A stretch of DNA of 64,000 nucleotides, from positions 1,353,501-1,417,500 of the forward strand of contig JANJXV010000152.1 in the NCBI GenBank assembly GCA_024803745.1, in the 5' to 3' direction. The position numbers and the translations under genes are program-made. The DNA comes from Megascapheus bottae. Lineage: Eukaryota > Chordata > Mammalia > Rodentia > Geomyidae. Shown in pieces: positions 1 to 11,902 of the stretch; position 1 is the stretch's first letter; each line of letters starts with the position of its first letter. The notes under the pieces are model-generated. The model worked only from the letters and a program-made list of their open reading frames with translations, did not search any database and had not been told where the DNA came from.

Positions 1-120
1 TTCTTCTAAGAATTTAGGAAACTGTTCCCTTATATTCAACCTACCATGTTAGTGTTTGTTATCATAAAAGCAATTTTGTTTCATTTCTAAACCATAAACC
101 TTCTCATTGCCATCTTTTCT

Positions 121-157
121 GTTTATTTTTTTGGACTAGTCCTGGGGCTTGAACCAG
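121..157 (-). mobile_element. SINE right-unit fragment
   Basis: A T-rich run is followed by a short match to the reverse complement of the shared SINE right unit ('agtcctggggcttgaacc'). It is too short to assign to either SINE family. It abuts an L1 tail directly. Confidence 0.4.
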
Positions 158-275
158 GTTGGGGGAGGAAAATGGACACAAAAACTTGAGAAGGTGTATC
201 AATGTGTGTGAAGTAATACTCCTTCTATCTGGTAAATATAACTCTAACCCCTCTACTTTTACAATAAAACATATA
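158..275 (+). mobile_element. L1 3'-end fragment
   Basis: The text from the 'gggggaggaaaatgg' stretch through 'gtgtatcaatgtgtgtgaag' and 'ccttctatctggtaaatata' to 'acaataaaac' parallels the 3' UTR terminus of the longer L1 copies at 46640-46780 and 48370-48508. Only about 120 bases remain, so this is a severely 5'-truncated insertion. Confidence 0.65.
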
Positions 276-1370
276 TGATAAAACAGTGACTTTGAAGAAA
301 ATCTAATTGAACATACACATATGGAGAAGTAAACTGAAAGGTAGAATGAAGACGTGAAAAAATGTTATGTCAAGTGTTGACAGTAGGCTTCCGGAAAGAT
401 TGTGACTCTGTTAGTTGTCTGTGACCAAACAGAGATTTACGGTCCAAACACACACATTACGTCCAAGGAGTGACATCAATCAAACTATAAACAAACACAA
501 ATTCTAGCAAAGAGGAAATTGTAATACTGGTGTGTAAGCTCAGAAATCGGCCAACAGGCAGTGCAGCAAGGTGATTCCTGCTGCACAGCTATGCTGGGTG
601 CCACACACCTGATCCCAACTACAGGAACTGTGAGTAGCTCATCAGGGATCTCTCCCCAGAGAAGAGCTCCTGGCATGACCCAGAGTGCCTGGTCCAGATC
701 CCCAGCACCAGAAAGGGAAGCCAAATCTGGAGAAGCAAACTTTTCCACACCTTCCATACCTACTCAGGAAAGAAGGCTGGAATAAAGACCTGCCTTCTTA
801 TACCAAAAACTCCCAGTAGTAGACAACAACACTCCTTGTACCTGGGAAAGCAAGATCAGAGAACATGAACTTCCAAGCTGAATATTCTGTGTTTATTTAT
901 CTGATGATTTGAGCTATCTATATACATAGTATATAATCTGTTCTTTGTGTTATAGAGATAGACCGTACATTAACCTATTCTTCTTTATATTGATTTTCTC
1001 TGTCCCAAAGTAAAAGTTTAATTTGCTAGACCGTCATCTTAGGCTTTTGAGAGTAGTTAGCATAAAGCCTCAGTGTGTTTGACCCAATTCTCTTTACTTG
1101 ACTTCAGCATGCAAAAATGTTTTCTTCTCTCATTTGACTCCTCCATCAAATTCATTTTCTGTCCTCCCTTCTTTTCTCCTCTAACTCACCTATAAAGCTC
1201 TATACTTCTCTTACACATCCCTGAAAACTACCCTCAACATTCTAGGTTTACCTTACAATCTCAATACTTTTATCTGACAGTCAAATTTTAACAGTACAAC
1301 TCCTCAGCAAAACTTAACTCTATGTGTTCACTCAACAGTGTCTATAAGCACTGAATCTAGATACATAAAT
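276..1370. other. unrecognised unique DNA
   Basis: I recognise no repeat or gene here. A short open frame at 561-785 has no domain or codon bias I can identify. The stretch at 560-720 has a SINE-like feel but does not align by eye with either SINE family of this window. Confidence 0.4.
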
Positions 1371-2780
1371 CTCTTCTTTGTCATCCTGTACTACAATTAA
1401 CTCCAAATGGATCAAAGACCTGGAGGTAAAATCCAACATTCTGAAAACTTTACAAGAAGGAATAGGAGATACTCTAGACCTCCTTGGCACAGGTCGAAAC
1501 TTTCTTATTAAGGACCAAGAATCACAACAAATCAGAGAAATGCTGGATAAGTGAGACTGCATTAAAATGCAGAGCTTTTGTATAGCAAAGGACATAGCTA
1601 GTAAACTAGGAAGCCTACAAAGTGGGAGAAGATCTTCACCAACCATACAACAGACAAAGGTCTCATATCTAAAATATATCAACAGCTCAAAAAATTGAAT
1701 CAATCCAAAACTAATCTCTAAAGTAACAACCATCCCATTAAAAGATGGGCCAAAGACTTAAAGAGAGTCTTCTCTGAAGAAGAAACAAAAATGGCCTATA
1801 GACACATGAAGAAATGCTCAACATCTCTGGTCATAAAAGAAATGCAAATCAAAACAACTCTAAGATGCCACCTCACTCCAGTTAGAATGGCCAGGATTAA
1901 GAAAACTCATAACAGATCCTGGAGGGGATGTGGCCAGGAGGGATCACTACTACAGTGTTGGTGAGAGTGCAAACTCATTCAACCACTGTGGAAAGCAGTA
2001 TGACAGTTCTTCAAAATACTAAACATAGAGCTCCCCTATGATCCAGCAATTCCACTATTTGGCATTTACCCAATCATCCAGAAACAAGGACATACTAAAT
2101 CCACTAGCACAACATGGTTCATTGCAGCACTATTCACCATAACAAAGATATGGAACCGATGTAGATGTCCCTCAGTTGATGAATGGATCAACCAGGTGTG
2201 GTATTTGTACACAATGGAATTCTATGCTGCTGTCAGAAAGAATGACTTTGCCCCATATGTTAGGAAATGGAAAGACTTAGAACAAATCATATTAAGTGAA
2301 GTAAGCCAGACTCAAAGGAACTTAGGCTCAATGGTTTCCCTCATTTGTAATAATCAGTAGAAACCTTGGGCTCTCCTAGCAGCGATTTACAATACAGCAA
2401 AACCTTCATACAAATGGCCACATAGTAGGACGCTAAATGAATGGACCTCTAGGATATAGAAACATAAGCCATATAATGAATGATTGTTGTTCTTAAGGTA
2501 CTATGTTATCTCTCATCTCTTGATGTCCCCTGGTTATCTCATATTGTTTCAGTATCTCACTTTGTTACCTGATATAGCAGATATGTTTGCATTTGGTTAT
2601 TTGAAATTGGATAGGGAAGGGGGGAAAACAAGGGGTAGGGGTGGGGGGGAGTGAAATGGGGACCAAGACATGTGAAAGGGTATCAATGTATGTGAATTTA
2701 TGCACCATCTATCTGGAAAATATCATATAACCCTTCTATTAATTACAATAAAAAATAAATGGAAAAAAATAAAAAAAATC
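1371..2780 (+). mobile_element. 5'-truncated L1 (ORF2 C-terminus and 3' UTR)
   Basis: The sequence from 'tctttgtcatcctgtac' onward aligns by eye with 45390-46785 of L1-B: the last ~300 codons of ORF2, including the Cys-rich zinc-knuckle-like region near 1920-1975, then the 3' UTR and an A-rich end at 2750-2780. The ORF2 frame is broken by stops and small indels; the annotated-length frame on the opposite strand is only an antisense shadow. It is a dead 1.4-kb insertion, less diverged from L1-B than the copies at 3236, 6695 or 18560. Confidence 0.9.
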
Positions 2781-3235
2781 TCAACACAGAGACAGCACAC
2801 CAGCTACCTTGTCAATCAAAGTTGAAATCAGAAACGCAATTCCACTTGCAATTGCTCCCGCCCACCAAAATAAAAAATACCTAAGAATTAACCAAACAAC
2901 TAAAGGAACTCTACACAGAAACTTTAAAAATCTGAAAAAGGAAAGTGAAGAAGACTTAAGAAAACAGAAAGATAATCTCTGCTACTGCATTGGAAGGATT
3001 GTGAAAAGGGCAATACTCTTTCCAGTGTTTTTTTTTAATATCAAATATCAAGTCATTTTTCTGTTTTACCTCTTTTTGTTCCAGTCTATTTTTTGAATCA
3101 CAATATCAGTAAAGTGCATGCATGAGGAATGATAATATTAAGAAAACACTTCAAAGAGGTGATGACAATCAGATGCAATACATTGTATTTATAAACTGCT
3201 TTGTTGAATAGCAAATCCTTCGTGCAACTACTTTT
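2781..3235. other. unrecognised unique DNA
   Basis: This is A/T-rich sequence with no feature I can name. A 95-codon open frame at 2809-3096 ends in a low-complexity Phe/Leu/Tyr-rich stretch and looks like chance. Confidence 0.4.
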
Positions 3236-4610
3236 AAGAAAATGGCAATACTGTCAAAAGCAGTTTACAAATTCAGTGCAATAATCAGCAAAATCACCCC
3301 CAAAATTCAAAGACATAAGGAAATCAATCAAAAAATTCATACCGAATAACAAAAGATCAAATAGCAAAAGTAATTCTTAGCAGGCAGAACAGTTTTGAAG
3401 GAATAGCAATACCTAACTTCAAACTCTATTATAGAGCCATAGTCACGAAAACAGTTGGTTACTGACACAAAAATTGGCCTGAGTAACAATGGAACAGAAT
3501 TGAAGATGCAGAAATTAGCTTACACATTTTTAGCTATCTAATATTTAGTAAAGAAATAAAAATATAGGCTGAAAGGAAGACATTCTTCAACAATGAGTGG
3601 CCAGAAAAACAATATTCCAGTATAGAAAATGGAAACTACATATACATTTATAACCTTCCACTATCAACAATTGAAAGTGAATCAGAGACCTCAATGTAAA
3701 TCCAGAAGCCATGATGGTACATGATGGGCACAGGTGCAAACTTGGTGAATAAAACTCCAAAATCACAACAAATCATAAAAAGAATTGATAAATGGAACTA
3801 TATCAAGCTTAAAATTTTCTGCACAGCAGTGGGCATAGCTAGCAAGTTGAATAGATCACAGAATGGGAGATTATTTTTTACCAAGTATCCAGCAAAGGGC
3901 TCAATATCCAAAATATACTTAGAGCTCAAAAAACTGAGATCTCAGCCAGGTACAGTGGCTCATGCCTGTAATCCCAGCTCCTCAGGAGGCTGATATCTAA
4001 GGATCAAGGTTCAAAGCCAGCCAGGGCATAAAAGAGCCTGAGATTTTATCTCCAATTAACCACCAGAAAACCAGAAGTGGTGCTGTGGCTCAAGGGGTGC
4101 AGTGATAGCCTTGAACTGAAGAGCTCAGGGACACTGCCGAGGCCCAGAGGTAGGACACTAGCCTTGCACTGAAGAGCTCAGGAACAGTGCCCCGGCCGAG
4201 TTCAAGCCCCATGACCCGCACCCCCCCCAAAAAAAGAAACAACTTTGAGATTTTACCTCTCTCTAGTTAATTGGCCATTATCAAGAAATCTAATAACAGC
4301 AGATGCTGGCAGGGACCTGGCAAGAAGGGAACACTGTTGGTGGAAGTGTAAACGTGTACAATTGTGGTATGGTTATTCTTCAAAAGACTAAACATAGAGC
4401 TCTGCTACAACCCAGCAATCCAACTCCTGAGCATTTACCCCAAAGTCCATAAACAAAGACATGCAAAAGCTACCAGCACAACCATGTTAATTGAAGTATC
4501 ATTTACCATAGCTAAGATATGGAACCAACCCAGATGCCCCTCACTAGATGAATTGGTCAAGAAAATATGGTATTTATACACAATGGAATTCTATGTGCCA
4601 TCAGAAAGAA
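3236..4610 (+). mobile_element. older L1 fragment, interrupted by a SINE
   Basis: The segment 3236-3945 matches the ORF2 region that in L1-B lies around 44980-45700 ('gcagtttacaaattcagtgcaat' onward). After the SINE at 3951-4237 the L1 resumes near 4240 and runs to 'tggaattctatg' at about 4595. Roughly 130 bases of L1 are missing across the SINE. It is clearly more diverged than the copy at 1371-2780. It ends at a microsatellite rather than at a normal 3' UTR. Confidence 0.8.
3951..4237 (+). mobile_element. B1-dID-like SINE with duplicated right unit
   Basis: A 7SL/B1-like head ('cctgtaatcccagctcctcaggaggctga') is joined to the tRNA-like right unit ('gtgctgtggctcaag ... gagttcaagcccc'). The right unit carries an internal tandem repeat: the 'tagccttgaactgaagagctcaggg' block recurs about 60 bases on as 'tagccttgcactgaagagctcagga'. 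The element ends in C/A-rich sequence and sits inside an older L1. Confidence 0.85.
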
Positions 4611-4632
4611 TATATGTGTGTGTGTGTGTGTT

Positions 4633-4664
<32 letters not shown>

Positions 4665-4686
4665 TGTATGTATGTATGTATATATG
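4611..4686 (+). repeat. (TG)n then (TATG)n microsatellite
   Basis: A short TG run passes into an uninterrupted TATG tetranucleotide array. It begins exactly where the L1 fragment stops matching. Open frames through it are artefacts. Confidence 0.95.
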
Positions 4687-4941
4687 CTACTAAAGAAAAG
4701 TTCTCAGACTACTGGCCTAGCTGGGTAAGGAAATGGGGCTGTATTATTGCAGTACAGAACTTGTGCCAGTGATTCATTTGTTTGTAATAACATCACTTTA
4801 TTTTCAGCAACGATAACTGGGGATGGAGAAGATACAGGAATGCCAGAGTAAAGTGAAGAACTTACTGACCTGGAAAGGAAAAGCTACACAGAAAGAAATA
4901 GAATCCTCTCTTACTAACAGACTTTAAAATATCACTCAACA

Positions 4942-5134
4942 GGGACCAGGAATTGGGCCTAGTGGTAGAGTGCTTACCTAGTATTCATGAAGACCTTGGT
5001 TTGATTCCTACATATGACCTTCATAGAAAAAGCTGGTACTGGTGCTGTGGCTCAAGCAGTAGAACTATAGCCTTGAGAAAAACCCAAGGACAGTGCTCAG
5101 GCTCTGAGTTCAAGCTACAGGACTGGCAAAAAAG
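4942..5134 (+). mobile_element. IDL-Geo-type SINE with intact target duplication
   Basis: An ID-like left unit ('gcctagtggtagagtgcttacctag') is followed by the right unit ('ggtgctgtggctcaagcagtag ... ctgagttcaagctacaggactggcaaaaaa'). The 10-base direct repeat TCACTCAACA flanks it at 4932-4941 and 5135-5144, which fixes the ends and supports L1-type retrotransposition. Confidence 0.93.
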
Positions 5135-5144
5135 TCACTCAACA

Positions 5145-6467
5145 GTAGATGTAAGTCAGAATAATGAAACTGAGCTGTTCCTGGAGCAACTGGGAGAACG
5201 GTGTGGAGGGGAAAGAAAACATGGAGGTGTGCACCCAAAGTTCCCTCAGCCATTACCCATCCCCAGAATAAAATAGTAAATGAGACTAAAATGGTGAGTT
5301 ACATATGGTGTGTTCTCTTCATGCCCAGAAGCATTGCTGTGCCTGCAATCTGTTCCCAAAGGGTACAGAGGGAAAAAAAACAGAAATCATTACCTCTCCA
5401 TCCACCTGTGTATGGTGCTTCATTGGAGATAAGTAGGTAGTGCCAGCCAAGGACCTGATGAGGGGACAAAAAAGAGTGTAAAAATCAAAGGGTACATCCC
5501 TGGAGCATCTGCCAATATAAAATTCTGGCTGCAATTGAGGCCCATGGTGTCAGAGTTGAATATTAATATATCTTTGCAGATGTGCAAATGTGTCTATATT
5601 GAAAGAGATCTACACAATAGATCAACTTTCATGAAAACTTCTTGCGAGTCCTCACAAGTAGTAGTGGGTAGAATTCTTCCCCTCGTCTCTGCACCTAGGA
5701 GGAAAACATGAGTTGGAAAACATGTTTGCAGATTTGCCTTATTCATGCCAGGTGCTATCATTTCATCGAAGTCCACATATAATGAAGCCCCAGAAATGGA
5801 GTTATCTTGGATATATTTTGTGCAATATCTTTGTCAAGACATTATTAGCATAAAAGCCATTTGGGATAATGCAACTAGATTGCCTCAGTGTACAGTGAAA
5901 TAAAAACAAAGAACTCTATGCCAATGAGATGTCAACTGGATGTTATAAAGGTGTCACACGTAGAGGGTTGATTCACATACACACAATATCCATAATAGCA
6001 ACAGAACATTGCTGGTTGATCTAGGCAGGTTTCAATAGGAATTCCAAATGCAGAGCCCTACATAAATGCACCCATTTAGTACCACCTGAGGAAGAAATGA
6101 TTCTGATGCTGTTACATATCAATAACTCAAGGTCAATGGAGAAATTGAATTTCACTTGTACAACCTGATTGTTCACCTCCAAATAGGTAATTATGACTAA
6201 CCAGGCATATTTACATGATGCACTGGACTGAGAATATATGGTGACAGAGAAAAGGATTCTCTATCACAAACCCAATTCAATATCAAAACCAAGTCTATGA
6301 TTTCTATTTAACATACGTTAGACCCAAATTCCCTACCAACACTTCATTGGACCTGGAATCCAGAGATACTTCAGGGCAGGGAAGATAATTTCTTCAAGAC
6401 TGTACTAATGGGTTCACATTTTGGTAAGAGATGCCTATAATCATGAATTGGGTGTCAGAAAATATGC
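5145..6467. other. unrecognised unique DNA
   Basis: I see no repeat family, RNA gene or credible coding region in these 1.3 kb. Short open frames at 5201-5440, 5319-5534 and 5594-5776 overlap one another on different strands and show no domain. Confidence 0.45.
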
Positions 6468-6683
6468 CTTTTTTTGTGGGTCATGGGGCTTGAACTTGGG
6501 CTTGGGCCCTGTCCCTGAGCTCTTCAGCTCAAGGCTACCACCCTATCCACTTCCCATTTTCTAGAGGTTAATTGTAGAAAACAGTCTCATGTCCTTTTGT
6601 GCCTGAGCAGGCTTTGAACCTTGGTCCTCAGATCTCACCCCCCTGAGTAGTTAAGATTATATTTTTGAGCCACTGTGCCCCAG
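6468..6683 (-). mobile_element. B1-dID-like SINE
   Basis: Read on the minus strand this is the B1-like head ending in 'ctcaggggggtgagatct', then the right unit. The plus strand shows 'catggggcttgaacttgggcttgggccctgtccctgag' followed by the reversed head. Confidence 0.85.
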
Positions 6684-6694
6684 CTTTTTGTTCT

Positions 6695-8440
6695 TTTTAT
6701 ATTCTTTAATTTTTTTAAAAAACTTTACATTGCAAAGGTGATGTACAGAGGAGTTAGAGTTACATAAGTCAAGTAATGTGTGCATTTATTTTTGAACATT
6801 TTCACCTCTCCCTCATTGTCTCCTGGATTTTTACCTCTTGACCCACTGCCACATTGCGTAGTTTATTTCCAACATGGTCTCTAATGAGTATAACTACTAA
6901 TTAGTTCACACTTTGTCCCACTTTTTCTGTGCTTCCCCTTATCCTCCCCAAGTCAGATAAACTTACATATAAGACAAAGATTTCAGAAATCAAAAAAGGT
7001 GAAATAAGGTGGAGGAGAACCACAAACATTACCATAAAAAGAACCGCATTTCAAATTTTTAGAGCTCATTTAGAAAATCATCATTTTATATGGTCATGTA
7101 TTCATAGCTATTGGGTCCTTGTGATCCTCTCGTAAAAAACACTCCTCTGGCCTCACTGTGTGAAAGTACAGAATCCTGTTTAGTTTCTCATGTACAAGTG
7201 TGGTCTTTTTGTCTAGATTCATAGGCACATTCTAGTTATCAAAACAAACAAACAAATGAGGGAAACCATGCAATTGGTTTCTCTGGGTCTAGCTCTCCTC
7301 ACTTAATATAATTCTTTCCATTCTTTCCATTTCATTCTGAATGGGGCAATCTCATTCTTTCTAATGAAAGCATGGAATTCCACTGTGAATCTACAACACA
7401 TCTGAGTTGCTATTCCATATCTTAGCTCTGGTACACAGGGTTGCAACAAACATGGTTGTGCTAGTGACTTCAGTATGCCTTGGTTGGTAGTTAATTGAAT
7501 AAATGCTCAGGTGTAGATAGGGAAACTCTTATGGTAAGTCTTCAGAGGAACCTCCATATTGCTTTCAAGAGTGGCTACAAAAGTTTATATTTCCACCAAC
7601 AATTTAGTAGTGTTCCCTTTTAGCCGCATCCCAGCCAGCATCTATTACTGTGAGTGGCCTAACTGGTATGTTGTGGAATCTCAATATTGTTTTCATTTGC
7701 ATTTCTTTTATGGTCAGAGATGTTAAACATTTCTTCACGTGTCTATTGGTCATTCTTATTTCTTTCTCAGAGAAGTCTCTCTTAAAGTCTTTAGCCTATT
7801 TATTGTGTTGTTTCTTTGAGCATTTGTTGGGGGGGTTAATTTTTTTGAACTCTAAGTATATTTTAGATATGAGTCCCTTGTTTGATGCATAGCTAGGAAA
7901 GATCTCTCAGTCTGTGGGCTTTCTATTTATCTTCCTAGCTATGCCTTTGCTATGCATAAACTCTTCAGTTTGATGAAATCACATTTTTCCAGCCTTTCTT
8001 GGATTTGTTGTGATTCTGGATCTTTATTTAGGAGGTTTCAACCGGTGACTAGGAGCCACAGTGTTTCCCCCTATCCATTACTGTAATGTTTTCAGAGAAT
8101 TTGACCCTAAACTGGGTTATTTGATCAATTTGGAAAGGATTCTGGTGGAGGGTGAAATACAAGGATCTAGCTTCAGTTTTTGCATGTGTGTAGTCATTTC
8201 TACCAGCACCATTTGTTCAAAAAGCTAACTTTCTTCTCTCCTGTGTTTTGGCTCCCTTATCAAATATTAGGTAGCTATATGTTTGTGGGTTCATTTCTGG
8301 GTCTTCTTCTCCATTTAATTGGTGCTCAGACTTAGTCTTGGGTTGTTTTTATATGGAAAGATTATATAGAGACTTAACAAATAATGAAAGGTCAATGCAA
8401 TTCTGTTAGACACTGGAGTTTGGTACAAAAATGATTATGA
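6695..8440 (-). mobile_element. old L1 fragment (ORF2 C-terminus and 3' UTR)
   Basis: The plus strand starts with T-rich sequence and 'caaaggtgatgtacagaggagtta', the reversed 3' UTR of an older L1 subfamily that recurs at 9740 and 16425. From about 7320 it gives reversed ORF2 sequence, for example 'cttgtttgatgcatagctaggaaagatctctcagtctgtgggctttct' at 7877-7925, which complements the region of L1-B around 45590-45700. All frames are broken. Confidence 0.85.
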
Positions 8441-8455
8441 AAATGTCAACAAAGG

Positions 8456-8640
8456 GCCAGGAGTTTGGCCTAGTGGTAGAGTGCTTGACTACCATGCGTG
8501 AAGACCTGGGTTCGATTCCTCAGTACCACATACATTGAAAAGTTGGAAAAGGTGCTGTGGCTCAAATAGTAGAGCACTAGCCTTGAGGAAATCCCAGGGA
8601 CAATGCTTAGGCCCAAGACTAGCAAAGAAAAAAAAAGAAA
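8456..8640 (+). mobile_element. IDL-Geo-type SINE
   Basis: Left unit 'gtttggcctagtggtagagtgcttgactacc' and right unit 'aaaggtgctgtggctcaaatagtagagcactag' are followed by an A-rich tail. It is the first of three plus-strand SINEs in a row. Confidence 0.9.
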
Positions 8641-8652
8641 ATATAAGTAAGG

Positions 8653-8843
8653 GACCAGGAGTTTGGCCTAGTTTTAGAGTGCTTATCCAGTATGCACAAT
8701 GACCAGGTTGAATTTCTAAATTCTACATGCATAGAAAAAACAGCAGTGGTTCTGTGGCTCAAGTGGTGGTGCTCTAGCCTTGAGAAAGCCCAAAGACCAT
8801 GCCCAAGCCCCAAGTTCATGCCCCAGGTCTTGCAAGAAAAGAA
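8653..8843 (+). mobile_element. IDL-Geo-type SINE
   Basis: This is a second dimeric copy, 12 bases after the previous one. It is more diverged in the left unit ('gcctagttttagagtgcttatccag'). Its A-rich tail leads directly into the next SINE. Confidence 0.88.
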
Positions 8844-8845
8844 AA

Positions 8846-9072
8846 GACGTCAGACATGGTGGCTCATGCCTGTAATCCAAACTACTCAGGATACTGAGCT
8901 CTGAGGATTGTGATTCAAATCAAGCTCAGGCACTAAAGACCATGAGACTCCTATCTTCAATTAACCATTACAAACTAGGAAGTGGGGCTGTGGCTAAATG
9001 TTATGGTGGTAGCCTTGAACTGAAGAGCTCAGGGCAGGGCCCAAGCCCAAGTTCAAGCCCCATGGCCCAAAA

Positions 9073-9074
<2 letters not shown>
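8846..9074 (+). mobile_element. B1-dID-like SINE
   Basis: The B1-like head 'catggtggctcatgcctgtaatccaaactactcaggat' is joined to the right unit ('gtggggctgtggctaaatg ... caagttcaagccccatggccc'). Its tail has become the CA repeat that follows. Confidence 0.9.

Positions 9075-9118
<44 letters not shown>
9075..9118 (+). repeat. (CA)n microsatellite
   Basis: A pure CA run of about 44 bases directly continues the A-rich tail of the preceding SINE. Confidence 0.97.
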
Positions 9119-9120
<2 letters not shown>

Positions 9121-9550
9121 AAGATGTAGTCTGAGCAAGAAATGGCAAGATGGAAAAATTCCTACATAACTTTTGATGATAAAACTGAATGCTGATACTC
9201 ATTTATTCAATAAAATATGTTGAATTGAGAGTTTAAGTGAATCAACTAGTTGTTGCTTATTTTAAAAAAACAACAATAACAGCAACAACATTCTGCCACC
9301 AAATAGACATTACCTCAAATGAAATCATAGGAAAAATAAATCTCCAAAAATGCCTATAATTAGGCAGGAGGATCTATCCTCAAATTGGATAAAGAAGATA
9401 GCAAGGCAAATTTAGCTGAAACAGACAGATCAATTCATATGCACACAAGTTATAAACAATCAAGAGAAAATAATTGTTAACACACATACACCTAGTTTTC
9501 ATAGAATAAACTTGTTAAAATCATTAATGAACTTAAAACCTTTTAGAAGA
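9119..9550. other. unrecognised unique DNA
   Basis: This is A/T-rich sequence between SINEs in which I recognise nothing. Confidence 0.4.
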
Positions 9551-9737
9551 AGGGCCATGAGTTTGGCCAATGGTAATGTACTTGCCTAGCATACATAAAG
9601 ACCAGTGTTCAGTTCCTCATACATAGAAAAAAGCCAGAAGTAGTGCTGTGGCTCAAGTCGTAGAGCTCTAGCCTTAAGAAAGCCCAACGACAGTGCTCAG
9701 GCCCTGAGTTCAAGGCCCAGGATTGGCAAAAAAAAAT
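9551..9737 (+). mobile_element. IDL-Geo-type SINE
   Basis: The dimeric copy ends in 'gagttcaaggcccaggattggcaaaaaaaaa'. The left unit is worn ('gtttggccaatggtaatgtacttgcctagc'). Confidence 0.9.
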
Positions 9738-9739
9738 TT

Positions 9740-10575
9740 GAGGAGCTTTTTAAATAATTTACTTTATTTTTATTGTTATTGTAGAAGTGATGTACAGAAG
9801 GATTACAATTTCATGACTCGGGTAATGCATACGTTTCTTTTACTACGGTATCTTGTGTTTCCTCACTCTCTCCCAGTTCCTCCCTCCATTCCCACAAGTT
9901 GTATAGTTCACTTTCATCAGTGTCCAGTGACCTCTACTGTTGAACTTTTCACCCATTTTCCCTCCAGTTCTGTGCCCTTCCCACACTCTCCCAAAGATAT
10001 GTAAGTGAACACATCATACATAAATAAGAATCATCAAAAAGTAAAAATATAAAAAACAATATAGATATCTCTTATTTACATATCTTGGAGTTCATTTTGA
10101 TATGTACATATATATACAATTTTATGTAACTATAAAGAGTCACCTAGGCCTTACACTTTCATGTTTATATCTTAAGAGTATCCTCTTTTTGTCTCACTGT
10201 GTGAGCATCTAAAATGCTATATAATTTATCATATTCCAGTGTATTTTAGATCTAATTTCCACAATATCATAAGGAACACATGTCTTTGTCTTACATTGGC
10301 TTGCCTCACTTAAAATTATTTATTCTAGTTCTGTCCATTTCCCTGCAAATGAAAGTTTAATTTTTCTAATGGCTGTGTAAAATTCCTTTGTGTATAAGTA
10401 CCACATTTTATGGATCCACTCATCTATTGTGGGCCATCTGGCCTGTTTCCATTATCTTGGCTATAAGGAATTGTGCTGCAGTGAATATGAATATGCAGGT
10501 GTCTTTACCAGATTCTGACTCAGGATTTTCAGGGTAGATACCCAGAAGTGGTATGACTGGGGTATAGGAAGAAAT
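9740..10575 (-). mobile_element. old L1 fragment (3' UTR and end of ORF2)
   Basis: The reversed L1 3' UTR starts with 'gtagaagtgatgtacagaaggatta', the same subfamily as the copies at 6695 and 16425. Reversed ORF2 C-terminal sequence follows, for example 'ccactcatctattgtgggccatctggcctg' at 10417-10446. There is no open reading frame. Confidence 0.8.
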
Positions 10576-10607
10576 CTATGCTTAGTTATTTGTTATTTTG
10601 ACTTCTG

Positions 10608-10700
10608 ATGCATTTTTTCCCAGTCCTGACACTTGAACTCTGGACCTGAGCACTGCCTGTGAACTCCTTTTTGCTCAAGGTTAGGATTCTACCACAAATC
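10608..10700 (-). mobile_element. SINE right-unit fragment
   Basis: The plus strand reads 'cccagtcctgacacttgaactctggacctgagcactg', the reversed right unit of the local SINEs. The head is missing. Confidence 0.6.
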
Positions 10701-11004
10701 TACAAGCATTATCAAACCACTGCATGTCCCTTTATTAAGAGACAAGGCTGAAGATAAAGAATGCTGTTTGCAATATGCACCAACTATAATACTATTTGAG
10801 ACGCACTTAGTGAATCTCACAGCTATTCCAGTGGGAATGCCATTACTGACAGACTAAAGAGAACAAGGTAAGTTATAAAAGCCTCTAACATAAAACCTAA
10901 TACCATGTCTAACAGAATAGCAGTAAACATAGATACACTAAAACACAATGTAATTTTGAAATACCTGGATTCTATCTCAGAATACACTATAAAAATATGA
11001 GAAG
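10701..11004. other. unrecognised unique DNA
   Basis: I see no repeat or gene in this stretch. Confidence 0.4.
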
Positions 11005-11080
11005 TAATATACTCACTACCTGACAAATGTAACTGTAACCCCTCTATACATTACCCTGACAATAAAACAAAAAAAAAGAA
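11005..11080 (+). mobile_element. L1 3'-terminal stub
   Basis: The sequence 'atactcactacctgacaaatgtaactgtaacccctctat ... acaataaaac' followed by A-rich DNA matches the last 60-70 bases of the L1 3' UTR seen at 46735-46780. Confidence 0.6.
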
Positions 11081-11499
11081 AAGAAAAATGGAAAGGGAAA
11101 GGGAAAGTAAGCTAATATTAAAAGGTTATGGCATTTTTTGTTTGGCCTATGCTTTGGAAAAATTCATGGACAGGTTCAAGTTATAGGATCATACGTACTG
11201 GAGAGGTAAATTAAAAACATTGTTCGGACATCTTTTTATAAATCCCCTGCTTGCCCATGTTTGAAGTTGAAATGTACTTTTCCTATAATTCAAAAATAGA
11301 ATATGCTATAAAATATGAACTGAAGGTTCAAAAAGACCCAAAACTGTAGACTTAGCTAATAAATATAAGACATGCAAACATGCTGACGAGATTCCCAAGA
11401 AGGTAGGAAATAGCCCTAAGAAAATGGAGACAACCTCTTGACAGTCACTCATCATTCAAATGTACATAAAAGAGACTGATTTTCTATACATACATTATA

Positions 11500-11895
11500 T
11501 AAAATATAGAAATATATAGTACACAGTATATATAATACATAATCCAAATATAATGAATAAATATAATCTATAAAGCATAATAAATGAATAATGAATTACA
11601 CAATACAATATCCCATATTAATATGAATACATATATATCATATATTCACGTATCATATACTATCACATATGTATACATATGAATACACATTTATATATAC
11701 ATTTTATACATATAAATATGGTTTGTGTGTTTTATATGTATTTATAAATACTTAGTGTTTGTGTATATTACAACATATAATGTGTTTTATTTATTTATAA
11801 TAAATGTATACTTTCACATCTTATATATTTATATTTTAAATATAGTTATATATTTAGGTATAATCATATATTTTAATACATATATTCATATATAT
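11500..11895. repeat. AT-rich low-complexity stretch
   Basis: Nearly 400 bases of TATA/ATAT-rich sequence with no fixed unit. The open frame at 11725-11919 is Ile/Tyr-rich low complexity and is not a gene. Alternating AT could extrude cruciforms. Confidence 0.85.
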
Positions 11896-11902
11896 GGGTT
11901 AA

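Noticed and set aside
561..785. 74-codon open frame with an opposing 90-codon frame
   Set aside because: Low-complexity composition, no domain, and frames on both strands; there is no splice or promoter context.
8456..9074. Regularly spaced repeats resembling an array
   Set aside because: These are adjacent SINEs of about 190-230 bases with diverged copies, not short identical repeats with unique spacers, so not CRISPR.
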